From the NCBI RefSeq assembly GCF_025148285.1, contig NZ_CP102268.1, positions 3,017,001-3,081,000 on the forward strand: a DNA stretch of 64,000 bases. Direction: 5' to 3'. The position numbers and the translations under genes are program-made. Shown here piece after piece: positions 41,693-50,206 of the stretch. Below the pieces are notes generated by a model, which made no database searches, had not been told where the DNA came from, and worked only from the letters and a program-made list of their open reading frames with translations. Each line of letters begins with the position of its first letter. Position 1 is the stretch's first letter. The stretch is from Marvinbryantia formatexigens DSM 14469 (GTDB lineage Bacteria > Bacillota > Clostridia > Lachnospirales > Lachnospiraceae).

Positions 41693-41710
41693 AGCACCTC
41701 TGTGGGTGCT
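41693..41710 (-). terminator. leader terminator of the mobilisation operon
   Basis: A 6-bp stem (AGCACC/GGTGCT, 6-nt loop) followed on the minus strand by TTTTTT (41688-41693). It lies only about 20-25 bp past the predicted P2 start, so most transcripts would stop here unless antiterminated. Confidence 0.65.
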
Positions 41711-41739
41711 GGATAAAAAGAAAACTATAAGCAATACCT

Positions 41740-41786
41740 ATTGTAGCATGGGTAAATTTGCGGTTCAATCGCAGAAGTGTGCCAAT
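41740..41786 (-). promoter_or_regulatory. promoter P2 of the mobilisation operon with the conserved 20-bp element
   Basis: On the minus strand: ATTGGCACACTTCTGCGATT (41767-41786), TTGAAC (41763-41768), 17 bp, extended -10 TGCTACAAT (TACAAT at 41740-41745). The 20-mer and its distance to the -10 are identical to P1. Confidence 0.75.
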
Positions 41787-41933
41787 CCCGTGCCAGAATA
41801 ATATTGTCTAAATATGAGGATAAATAGAACGACAGACACAAAAATATATAAATTTGGAATTGAAGTATGTTGTATGATGTGAGAAAATAAATCTTAGATA
41901 TTTATGTTATTATAAGGATAAGCAGGAGAAAAA

Positions 41934-44786
41934 ATGAATAAAGATGTGATAGAATTTTTAGAAAATCAGAAACTTTTTAGTTGGTATTTTAACCATCGTA
42001 ATTGTATTTTATTATTAGTTATATTATTTTCAACGGTTGCATCTGTATATATGGGGAGAAAAGTTATACGTGCAGTAGGAAAAATAGATTGCAAAGAAAT
42101 TTGTGGCAAGAGTTTTGGACATTTTGTAATTATAGTATTTTTAGGAACTGGATTGAACGCAGCGGGAATGGAATTCGAATTTGCTATAAACCTTATGCCG
42201 ATATTATTATTTACAGGTGCTGTTCTAATAACACTAGGTATACAAATAGTGGAATTTATTAGATATTATAAAAATTGTGGAGAAGTAATTAATAGGACTA
42301 ATATAATATGTATTGGGATTATGGAATGTGCGGTTTTATTGTTAGCGATAATGGGACGACTTGAAGTGGTAGAATTATTGGCAGCAGGAATAGTTTGCAT
42401 TACATTAAAAATGGCTAATGTTTTTATGACAACATGCATCAGAACGAGGTTCAAATATAAAATAAATACTAATACTTTAATGAAAGATTGTCCAGTTAGC
42501 CAAGAGAGAGATTTGTTTGAATCTCGTAAACGACAATTAGACAGTTTGTGCAAGGAATTGGATAAGTTTTGTGGAGAACCTTATGCGGTTGCCATTTCTG
42601 GAAAGTGGGGAAGTGGAAAAACAAGTTTTGTAAATGCTTTAAAAGAAAAGCTTAGCGAAGCTGAATTTGTAAATGTAGAATGCAGTATAGAATATGATAT
42701 TAAAGCTGTACTTAAAGACATTACATCACAAATACAGGAAATATACAGAAGAAATAATGTTTATGTAGGTAAGAATGGAGTCATTAATAAATATTTTAAA
42801 AAAATCGGAGAATTTGTAGACAATGCTGGGTATGGCGGCATGGCTAAGATTATTGACACGTTTCAAATCGAAGAAAAAAGTAGCTTTTGGGAAAACAAAG
42901 CTGCAATGAATAAAGCACTGGATAAATTTTATGGTTTAACCGGAAAACATATTTATTTTATTGTGGATGATATGGATCGTATTATAAATGATGAAATGAG
43001 AGCAGTGCTTTTTTAGGTAATTCGTGAAAGCGTAGGATTACATAATAGCATCACGCTATTTATGATTGATTATGGTAAACTTACAAGCGAATGTATGAGT
43101 AAGGAGTTTCTTGAAAAATATGTGAATCATCAGTTTGAATTGTGTGAGCCGGAGTTTGAAGAAATTGTTGATAAATATGAGGAATGTTATTTCACAGAAT
43201 CCTTTTGGATAGGAAAAAGTGACTATATAAGAGAAAGAGGAAAAGCAGCTCAAAAGGATATAAAAAACAATGGTTCAAAATTTTTATCTGCCATTCGAGA
43301 TAAAATAGAGAAGATAAGAGAGAGTTTTAACAAAGAAAAGGTATCAGATGAGGATAAGAAAATCAACCAAGAAAATTTGACCTATTTGATGGATGCGGAG
43401 ATGCGTTTACACAGTAGGATGGGAAATCCAAGAAAAGTCAAAAGATATTTAGATAATATTAAAAAGATGCTTACGGTAGCTGATCTGGTATGGTTTCAAA
43501 GTGAAAACGCTGGTAATAACGAGTATTCCCGGGAAAATTGGGTTGAAACTATATTTGAGGTTGCTTTTTTAAAAGCATTTCTTTATGAAGAATATGATGA
43601 ATTAATAAAGGCAGGCAATCTCCACTTTTTCAAAAGAGATAGAAAAAGTAGTTTTATTGTGGAATTTATTATCAGTGGATTTTGTTCTTGGTTTATACAT
43701 GAAGGTACAAAAGAGCAGGTCGTGGAGATGGTAGTATATAGGTTATATGCACTAGACATTAGCACGGATAAAACAGAACATCAAAAACTAATGGAAGAAC
43801 TTGATACGAATAATCTGCAGGAAAAGAATTTATCTTTATATGTGAATGCATGTTTGGGAATCAACTTCCATTATGAAAGAATGCAGAAAATACTTAGTTA
43901 TTTAGAGAATCATACTTTTAAAGACCTAAGGTATAAATCAGAAGCTATCATAAATATAATGTCCACTATATCCAGAAATTACAATATATTGATACAAGGA
44001 TTAAGCGACACCATGAAAAGAATTAAGGCAATTGTTGATGAAAGCAGAATGAATGGAGTCTTTACTCAGAAAGAATGGAATATGGTAGAACATTATACTA
44101 ATGTTTTGCAGACAGGCCTTATTTTTAGCAATAGTAGTACTATATGTAATCTTTTGGGTACTCTATATAATGCGGAGCTTGCGGATTATTTTACTGATAA
44201 TTTGGATACGATATCACGATTATATGATACGATTTTGAGGATAAATGAATCATATCCACTTTCAAAATTTACGATATCTGATACTGAATTAGAAACTTTA
44301 ATAAATTATTTTCATAAGGTGGAAGAAAAGATTAGTAAGATAGAGTTTCGATATGCAGAGGAAGAAATCACATATTTTTTAAAGAAAATTATAGCTATGT
44401 TGGAAATATTGGATATTTGGTTTGGACAAAAAGAAAAACCAGAGTTCGAAAGGTATTATGATGGTATGAATGGTGAATTTAAACAGACTGCTCTGGAAAA
44501 TGCGGATAATCTAATAAATAGTTTGAATGAATTGGAGAGTTATGCTTTGGCTTACCAAGAAGATGTAAATACAGGAGAAGCTTTTATCCAGCTATTATGT
44601 AATGTAGAAAAACTAGATAAAGAAGTTCCAAACTATTTTGGAAAAGACAAAAGGAGAGTGATTATTGCATTAAGTAATGCATATGAGCAGCTTGAAAAAA
44701 ATCAAATCATTTCTCAAGCAATTGGAGATAGATGGAAATATTGTAAAATTCGATTATTCAGATTACGGAGAAATATGGGGCTGTGA
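41934..44786 (+). pseudogene. membrane KAP-family P-loop NTPase split by an in-frame amber codon
   Basis: ATG 41934 (after AGCAGGAG) opens 360 codons to TAG 43014-43016. The same frame then continues without interruption to TGA 44786, which would give about 950 residues. The N-terminal 170 residues contain four or five hydrophobic helices. Walker A Gly-Lys-Trp-Gly-Ser-Gly-Lys-Thr is near 222 and Walker B Phe-Ile-Val-Asp-Asp-Met-Asp-Arg near 342. The stop falls just after Walker B, so a truncated protein would lack the rest of the NTPase core. The distal part could restart at ATG 43062. KAP NTPases with membrane helices are often linked to phage defence. The gene is visibly AT-rich against its neighbours, which suggests transfer. 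Confidence 0.75.
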
Positions 44787-44967
44787 GAAACGAATACTAG
44801 AGCTTTATATATTCAATTATACAAAGACCGCAATGATATATGATTAACGGTAAGCCTGGAACCTAAATTCTCGCAATCTGCGATTAAGCATTTGTACATG
44901 GAGATGATCTTAACCATTATGTTGAGAAATGAAAATACCTATAAATTACAAGTTTTTCCATAAATAT

Positions 44968-45009
44968 AAGACACTCTTCTCAACATTTTTTGTTAATTAT
45001 GAGTGTCTT
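44968..45009. terminator. bidirectional terminator after the KAP gene
   Basis: A 9-bp stem (AAGACACTC/GAGTGTCTT) with an inner AACA/TGTT stem in the large loop, between convergent genes. The about 180 bp between 44787 and 44967 shows no other feature to me. Confidence 0.7.
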
Positions 45010-45026
45010 TATTTATGAAATTTGTA

Positions 45027-45557
45027 TTATTCCGGAAAAAATTCATTCAAGATACGGATCGTATCTTTAGCCGTGAATCCCCAGAGGATGGTACTGAGTG
45101 CTTCAATAGCGTCACGCCGTTTCCGGTAATAGGTCCGGTAGGAAATATTGCTGATGTGAGGCTCCAACTTCTCAAGAATTTCATCCGTATTTTTCAATTC
45201 CTGTGGAGACAGGAATGCATAGTACAAAATCCAGTAGTATTGTTCGCCATGCTTGTGATTGTTGCGGAGAAGATCTACAGAGGAATCCAGCAGCTTCAGC
45301 ATTTTGTTGCTGCGCTCCACGCTTTTTGCGCGTTCAGCAATATCTGTCCCCGACAGTTCCACCCCTGCGGCATAAATGGAATCCAGAAAATCATCTACAC
45401 TGGTCCCATATTCCATCCGAAACTGGGTTTCCATCTGCCGGACAACCACCTTCAGGCTGTATGTAGCATCCCGATATCGTTGCAGGAATTTGTAGGTATC
45501 ATGAAAGCGAGGATCCTCTTCCGGTGTTGGAAAGCCTTGATTTTTCTTTGTACCCAT
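45027..45557 (-). CDS. ArpU/sigma-like protein of 176 residues
   Basis: Helical soluble protein. The last 50 residues (Ser-Tyr-Arg-Thr-Tyr-Tyr-Arg-Lys-Arg-Arg-Asp-Ala) look like a region-4-type HTH, as in ArpU-like or RinA-like regulators of phages and ICEs. The earlier part is a coiled-coil type with Asp-Ser-Ile-Tyr. I start at ATG 45557, with GGAGG 8 bases upstream; an upstream in-frame Met at 45566 lacks good spacing. It follows directly on the putative initiator gene (stop and start one base apart). Family is a guess from the C-terminus. Confidence 0.6.
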   Translation of the reverse strand: MGTKKNQGFPTPEEDPRFHDTYKFLQRYRDATYSLKVVVRQMETQFRMEYGTSVDDFLDSIYAAGVELSGTDIAERAKSVERSNKMLKLLDSSVDLLRNNHKHGEQYYWILYYAFLSPQELKNTDEILEKLEPHISNISYRTYYRKRRDAIEALSTILWGFTAKDTIRILNEFFPE

Positions 45558-45558
45558 T

Positions 45559-46716
45559 TTACACACCTCCTTCCAGTGCCGGCTGGCTTGCTTCTGGTGC
45601 CATTTGGGCAGACGGATCCTCCGGGGTAATGCTCAGTTCAAACCGGTAGGCAGTGTTCCCGTAGGGGCAGATAATACTTAGAGTATATAGATTAACTATA
45701 TCTTTGCAGGCTGATAAAGGAGATAATATATACTGGGTCTGAGGGCATTCGCAACATGGAATCCCTTGTGTTTTCAGCAATTCTGCGACTTTTCGGATGA
45801 TAAATTTCATATGCGATTCTGGAACGCAGGATTCATTTTCTGAAACAGTGATTTGTTCGTCTGTGACCGTTTCTGATACGCAGGATTCCGCTTCGTTTTC
45901 GGGAATATGAATTGGTAACTGCATCTTCATGGCGATTTCCTCCTTGTCAATCATCACGTCACTGATATCGAACATGACAGACAGGTAGTAGTTCAGATAG
46001 ATCATACTTCCATGCCTGCCTTTGAACGATACCAGAGTGATAAGGTTTTGTTCTTCAAATTTTTTTAGGATACGGGATATGGTTGCCTTGGAATGGTTCC
46101 AACGGTCTCCAAGCGTTTGAAAACTGGTTAATGGGTTGCCGGAATTGTTTCGATAATACACAACGGGGGCAGAGTAGGAGCCTTGTACGGAGGGATCATT
46201 GTAGACAGCATGAATCCACAAATCCAGAAGGATGTCCATTTCAGAACATTTTCCCATACTGATGAACTCGTGGACTCTGGCAATGGGAAAGAAGAAAAGT
46301 CCTTCATCCTTTTTGCATGGGCAGTTATATTCCAGAACAGTATTATCTTTCGGCCAGTCTGTGATCTTGAATTTTACTACTTTGTTCTTTTCAAGCAGGG
46401 TAAAGGTAATGCAATTCTGGTCTTTCAGATGATTTAGGATAGAAAGTGCCTGATGCTGGAAGCGGCAGCGGAACCATGCCTGAAGGTCAGCAAGCGTACA
46501 GATCCATTCACCGGGACCAATCTGGTAAGTGATGTGCTCCATGCGCCGATAGGATGAACGGTAATTTGCATATGAACAGAGAACAATGTAATAAAAAAGA
46601 AAAGAGCCTCCGTTTGTGCGGATGCTCTTGTTGGCGATTAATGATCGAACAAAGTCTCTGTAAATTCTGCATCGTGGGAAATCCACAATTTGTTTTATTT
46701 CTAATTGATATTCCAT
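45559..46716 (-). CDS. winged-helix protein, putative replication initiator of the ICE
   Basis: A 385-residue soluble protein. Residues 20-110 and 150-250 contain two helix-turn-helix-like blocks (Trp-Ile-Cys-Thr-Leu-Ala-Asp-Leu-Gln; Lys-Ala-Thr-Ile-Ser-Arg-Ile-Leu-Lys), as in RepA_N/Rep-type initiators and phage replisome organisers. The C-terminal 100 residues are acidic and variable. The frame is open to 46794, but GAGGACAC before ATG 46716 sets the start. It lies at the right end of the ICE with its own upstream region. Initiator is a likely but unproven role. Confidence 0.55.
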   Translation of the reverse strand: MEYQLEIKQIVDFPRCRIYRDFVRSLIANKSIRTNGGSFLFYYIVLCSYANYRSSYRRMEHITYQIGPGEWICTLADLQAWFRCRFQHQALSILNHLKDQNCITFTLLEKNKVVKFKITDWPKDNTVLEYNCPCKKDEGLFFFPIARVHEFISMGKCSEMDILLDLWIHAVYNDPSVQGSYSAPVVYYRNNSGNPLTSFQTLGDRWNHSKATISRILKKFEEQNLITLVSFKGRHGSMIYLNYYLSVMFDISDVMIDKEEIAMKMQLPIHIPENEAESCVSETVTDEQITVSENESCVPESHMKFIIRKVAELLKTQGIPCCECPQTQYILSPLSACKDIVNLYTLSIICPYGNTAYRFELSITPEDPSAQMAPEASQPALEGGV

Positions 46717-47031
46717 ATTAGTGTCCTCACATTCTTTGAATTTTATTAAAGAAGGTATTGAAGTAATTCCAGATGCGATTGAGCTTAGCGGCATAGCCAG
46801 ATGTACTCATTGCATTTTGATTGCATTTTTAAAATTCTTTCATCTTTTTTCAAACTCTATTAAATTGCCGGAAATAGGCTTAAATTCAGTGATATTCATT
46901 TATATTCCTTACCGTCAGTCTGGAGTTTGAATAGTAAACAGAGAGCCGGGAAGCCGCATAAACAGCGGACTTTCCGGCTCTTAGTGTGTGGCGTGATACC
47001 TTTTTGATACCAGAATTATAAAAAACATTCA
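46717..47031. other. junction region between the ICE and the IME
   Basis: This stretch has no supported gene. It holds the upstream region of the putative initiator gene, a long hairpin at 46942-46981 (AGAGCCGG/CCGGCTCT outside an inner CCGC/GCGG stem) and, at about 46990-47009, the duplicated word GATACC separated by TTTTT. On the minus strand this reads GGTATCAAAAAGGTATC, a word often seen near tyrosine-integrase element ends. It may mark an attachment site, but no matching copy was found at 56.3 kb. Confidence 0.35.
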
Positions 47032-47517
47032 TTAAAGATCAGAAATTAATTCTTGACGCATTTTAAGGATATTAGTAAAAGTTAATTTTTTTCCTTTTTT
47101 AGCTAAGCGTAATATTTTTCTTGCCTTAGCATTTAACTCTCTTTTTAAATCATTAGGTATATGTACAGGATTTTGAGAATCTGCATAAAAATACTGGTTT
47201 AATATATATTTACTAGTTATTGGGCACATATTCTGCAAAAGAAAAGCATTAAATTCACCTTTTAAATAACCAAAACTTATAGTATCGCACATACCATATT
47301 TTTCTATACTTTTGTTATATTCATCTAAAAACTTATCAGTTTGTGATGAAACCGGTATCATCCAAAATATTTGCTTTTTATCATCGTCTTGAAATGAATA
47401 ATAACACGGGCGATTATGTGCTTCGCCATTGACAATTTCCTTGTTTGTCATTAATTTTTCGTTACTAAATTTATTATAGTATTCATCCGAAATAAAGTAA
47501 AAGTATCCTTTTTCCAT
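47032..47517 (-). CDS. type III toxin, CptN/ToxN-like endoribonuclease
   Basis: A 161-residue protein. It opens Met-Glu-Lys-Gly-Tyr-Phe-Tyr-Phe-Ile and has Arg-Pro-Cys-Tyr-Tyr-Ser-Phe and Phe-Trp-Met-Ile-Pro-Val-Ser-Ser, motifs shared with the damaged toxin at 54411. This places both in the ToxN/CptN/TenpN group, RNases held inactive by a repeat RNA. Upstream on the same strand come a repeat array, a terminator and then this gene, which is the diagnostic type III order. The frame is open to 47568, but AAAGGAGA before ATG 47517 sets the start. It appears intact. Confidence 0.85.
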   Translation of the reverse strand: MEKGYFYFISDEYYNKFSNEKLMTNKEIVNGEAHNRPCYYSFQDDDKKQIFWMIPVSSQTDKFLDEYNKSIEKYGMCDTISFGYLKGEFNAFLLQNMCPITSKYILNQYFYADSQNPVHIPNDLKRELNAKARKILRLAKKGKKLTFTNILKMRQELISDL

Positions 47518-47538
47518 TGTTCTCCTTTGACATGAAAA

Positions 47539-47658
47539 TATCCCACTACTAAAGTGGGATACTTTCATTTAAATCTTACCCTTTTATTAGCCGCTGATAA
47601 GTTGCGGAAAATATTTAAACCTTAACCTTTTATTAATCGCTGCTAAGTCGCGAGAAAA
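47539..47658 (-). ncRNA. type III antitoxin RNA with two 46-nt repeats (CptI-like)
   Basis: On the minus strand, two tandem 46-nt repeats (47613-47658 and 47567-47612) are about 80% identical. A strong terminator follows (TATCCCACT/AGTGGGATA, 47539-47561, then TTTTC) and lies directly before the toxin gene. The two repeats co-vary: the small stem is TCGC/GCGA in one and CCGC/GCGG in the other, which supports a folded RNA. A -10 TATAAT lies at 47683-47688. Two repeats of about 45 nt fit the CptIN family. Confidence 0.8.
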
Positions 47659-47781
47659 GAAATCTTCCGATTCCTTAACTTTATTATATTCATTTACAAT
47701 AGAAAAATCCATAGGCAAAGTGCACAAAAGATAAGAAAAATATGGATATATTTATGAACTATAGATTTGAAAAAGTCGAAA

Positions 47782-48351
47782 TTATATTTTTCTCCACGGG
47801 TAGCTGTTATTTTTCTTGTCATGTCCTTTTTCATCAACGCTACTGCTGGAAGCAGGCCAGTTGATTTTCCACTCAAAGTATTCGTCCTCCGAGATTTCAC
47901 CATTCTTTAACTGCTCTTTTCGCAGACACCATTCCCTTAGAAATTCATTGACAAGACCATAATCAATCCACATACCGACAGGGGCATGAGCAGGCCATTC
48001 GTCACTATCATTATAGCGAACAGACTTATCATCAGAAGCGTTGCACTTGTCGGGATTGCGGACAAGCTGGAACAGATGAAAGGTATTGCAGTTGTCCTCG
48101 TCAAGCCAGAAAAAAGTCTGCATAATGTCCTCAGCGCAGCCGGGGACTTCGGTAATAAAATTGATATAGTTGACATTCAAAATCCTGGCAATTTCCATGA
48201 GAGTATCTTTTTTGGGAACACGATAACCGGATTCATATTGTGCTACGCGAACATCAGCGTTCCGTTCTTCATATCCAAGTTTCAAGCCTAATTCCCGTTG
48301 TGTCAATCCTCGAAATGTGCGGATTCTCTTAATTCGTTCTCCCAGCATCAT
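47782..48351 (-). CDS. XRE-family regulator of the IME
   Basis: A 189-residue protein. The first 65 residues are a Cro/CI HTH (Ile-Arg-Thr-Phe-Arg-Gly-Leu-Thr-Gln-Arg-Glu-Leu, then Gln-Tyr-Glu-Ser-Gly-Tyr-Arg); the rest is acidic and Trp-rich, possibly a sensor. The frame is open to 48396, but AGAAAGGACA before ATG 48351 sets the start. It is a good candidate repressor for the operator array at 48787-48895, 450 bp away. Confidence 0.8.
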   Translation of the reverse strand: MMLGERIKRIRTFRGLTQRELGLKLGYEERNADVRVAQYESGYRVPKKDTLMEIARILNVNYINFITEVPGCAEDIMQTFFWLDEDNCNTFHLFQLVRNPDKCNASDDKSVRYNDSDEWPAHAPVGMWIDYGLVNEFLREWCLRKEQLKNGEISEDEYFEWKINWPASSSSVDEKGHDKKNNSYPWRKI

Positions 48352-48374
48352 AATCCTGTGTCCTTTCTGAAAAA

Positions 48375-48698
48375 TTATATGGATAGCAACAAACATACAG
48401 CGTGGCAGGCCGACATAATAAACGGACCAACTGTGCGCATTTTACTTTTTATAATGATACCGATAATACAGTCAACTAGCTGTACTATTAGCATTGCCGC
48501 TGTGACAACAAATAAAATGGTAGGTGTATTTCTACATACAGGAATGACAGCGGCACACGTTAATGCAAGACTTCTGGCGAACATATACAGAGCGTTTGTC
48601 CGGCTGTTTTCCTTTTCTTTTATGACAGCCGCTATTGAAAAGCAAATGCCCAGAGCCGCACTGATTAGTGTTGTGTATGCGTTTATATAGTATATCAA
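48375..48698 (-). CDS. small polytopic membrane protein with a TTG start
   Basis: A 107-residue protein with three to four hydrophobic helices. TTG 48698 has GGAGGG 6 bases upstream and is in frame with no better start. It precedes the XRE gene and is probably co-transcribed with it. It might be a membrane partner of the regulator or a small immunity protein. No family recognised. Confidence 0.55.
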   Translation of the reverse strand: MIYYINAYTTLISAALGICFSIAAVIKEKENSRTNALYMFARSLALTCAAVIPVCRNTPTILFVVTAAMLIVQLVDCIIGIIIKSKMRTVGPFIMSACHAVCLLLSI

Positions 48699-48786
48699 AT
48701 TCTGCCCTCCTGCTCTTGGATAACATTGCGAATCTTCTCTTATCCCCTACATTGTAACATAACTAAAATAATACGGCAACAAAAAC

Positions 48787-48895
48787 TTATCAAAAATGCT
48801 AAATTTAATAAAAAAGATAAATTTAACAAAAAAGCTATTGACAATAACAAAAATGTTAAGTATACTGAAAATACAAAGTTTAACAAAAAAGTTAA
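48787..48895. promoter_or_regulatory. five-copy operator array over the excisionase/integrase promoter
   Basis: Five 16-bp copies of an imperfect palindrome close to TTAACAAAAAWGTTAA start at 48787, 48805, 48823, 48844 and 48880 (spacings 18, 18, 21 and 36 bp). The promoter TTGACA (48838-48843), 17 bp, TATACT (48861-48866) is embedded, with copy four filling the spacer. A protein bound there should block transcription. Confidence 0.7.
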
Positions 48896-48918
48896 AAAAT
48901 AAAAAGGAGGACGTGTAT

Positions 48919-49107
48919 TTGAAAAATGATTTATTTGTAACAGCCGGAGAAGTGGCGCAGGATTTAGGCGTTTCCAAACCATTTGCTTATAAGCTGGTAC
49001 GGCAGATGAATGAAGAACTGGAAGAAAAAGGATTTATCACAATCGCCGGACGAGTAAGCAGAAAATACTATGAAGAAAAATTTTATGGCATGGCGCAGGC
49101 GAATTGA
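48919..49107 (+). CDS. excisionase-like small HTH protein
   Basis: A 62-residue protein started by TTG 48919, which follows AAGGAGG at 8 bases. The upstream AT-rich frame to 48796 is the operator array and is not coding. Residues 8-40 form a winged HTH (Ala-Gly-Glu-Val-Ala-Gln-Asp-Leu-Gly-Val-Ser-Lys), typical of Xis/MerR-like excisionases. The integrase gene follows 13 bp later, the usual xis-int order. Confidence 0.7.
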   Translation: MKNDLFVTAGEVAQDLGVSKPFAYKLVRQMNEELEEKGFITIAGRVSRKYYEEKFYGMAQAN

Positions 49108-49120
49108 AAGGAGTGAGATT

Positions 49121-50206
49121 ATGGCGGCGTATAAAGATGAACAGCGGGGAACGTGGTATGTGTCCTTTCACTACTATGATTGGACTGGTAAGAATTGTCG
49201 GAAAGTCAAGCGGGGATTTAAGACTAAACGGGAAGCGACAGAGTGGGAGCGGCATTTTCGCATGAAAGAAGCGGCTGACTTGGATATGACTTTTGATGAA
49301 TTTGTTCAGGCATACACAAGAGATATGAAGCCGAAGCTGAAACAAAATACTTGGCTGACAAAAGAGCATATTTTGAGGACAAAGTTGCTGCCCTATTTCA
49401 AGGACAAGAAAATGCGTGATATTCGTCCGAAAGATATTATCCAGTGGCAGAATGAACAGATTTCCTATCGTGATGAAAAAGGAAAGCCTTATGCTCCGAC
49501 TTATTTGAAAACTTTGCAATCAGAATTGAGCGCACTGTTCAATCATGCGGTACGGTTCTATGAACTGAATAGCAATCCTGTTGTAAAGGCGGGGCCGTTG
49601 GGAAAGGGGAAAGCGGAGGAAATGCTGTTCTGGACAAAAGAGGATTATTTGAAATTCATTGAAGCAGTAAAGGATAAACCGTATTCCTACCATGCATTTC
49701 AGATATTGTACTGGTGCGGTTTACGAGTGGGTGAACTGTTAGCCCTCACACCGCAAGATATAGATTTTGATAACAAGGTCATTCGGATAACAAAATCTTA
49801 TCAGTGGTTGGAGGGTAAAGACGTAATTACAGACCCAAAGACGCCGAAAAGCAAGCGAAATGTGAGTATGCCGGATTTCTTATGTGAAGAACTGAAAGAT
49901 TATATCGGCAGATTGTACGGGATTCTTCCCACTGATTGTATCTTTCATCTGACAAAAAGTTTTCTGCACCATGAAATGACGAGAGGGGCAGAGAAAGCGG
50001 GAGTGAAACGCATTAGAATCCATGATCTTCGACATTCTCATGTATCGCTGCTTATCAGCATGGGATTTTCGGCGGTATCAATTGGAAACAGGGTGGGGCA
50101 TGAAAGCGTGGATATTACTTATCGCTATGCTCATATGTTCCCGACAAAGCAAACACAAATGGCAAAATTGCTGAATGAAGAATTTAAGGAGGGCGCAGAG
50201 GAATGA
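49121..50206 (+). CDS. int: tyrosine recombinase integrase of the IME
   Basis: A 361-residue integrase. The N-terminal arm-binding domain has Gly-Thr-Trp-Tyr-Val-Ser-Phe, followed by a SAM-like core-binding domain. The catalytic domain carries Arg in Cys-Gly-Leu-Arg-Val-Gly-Glu-Leu, His-Asp-Leu-Arg-His-Ser-His, Gly-His-Glu-Ser-Val and the nucleophile in Tyr-Arg-Tyr-Ala-His, so it looks active. AAAGGAG before ATG 49121 fixes the start. It resembles Tn916-group integrases and overlaps the MobC-like gene by ATGA. Confidence 0.9.
   Translation: MAAYKDEQRGTWYVSFHYYDWTGKNCRKVKRGFKTKREATEWERHFRMKEAADLDMTFDEFVQAYTRDMKPKLKQNTWLTKEHILRTKLLPYFKDKKMRDIRPKDIIQWQNEQISYRDEKGKPYAPTYLKTLQSELSALFNHAVRFYELNSNPVVKAGPLGKGKAEEMLFWTKEDYLKFIEAVKDKPYSYHAFQILYWCGLRVGELLALTPQDIDFDNKVIRITKSYQWLEGKDVITDPKTPKSKRNVSMPDFLCEELKDYIGRLYGILPTDCIFHLTKSFLHHEMTRGAEKAGVKRIRIHDLRHSHVSLLISMGFSAVSIGNRVGHESVDITYRYAHMFPTKQTQMAKLLNEEFKEGAEE

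Noticed and set aside
5220-43016. Reassignment of TAG to Gln as the genetic code
   Set aside because: Ordinary genes in the window, such as Abi_2, the hydrolase-rhodanese and MobC-like genes, end in TAG or have a TAG just where the protein family ends. A normal code with a few nonsense mutations is simpler.
45003-45629. Plus-strand ORF of 208 codons
   Set aside because: It is the shadow of the minus-strand genes at 45027-45557 and 45559-46716; it has no ribosome site, and its protein is Cys/Phe/His-rich as expected for an antisense frame.
47567-47658. CRISPR-like or iteron repeats
   Set aside because: Two units without spacers, followed by a terminator and a ToxN-like gene; a type III antitoxin explains them.
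48796-48918. N-terminal extension of the excisionase-like ORF
   Set aside because: The region is the operator array and promoter; the AAGGAGG/TTG start at 48919 explains the gene better.
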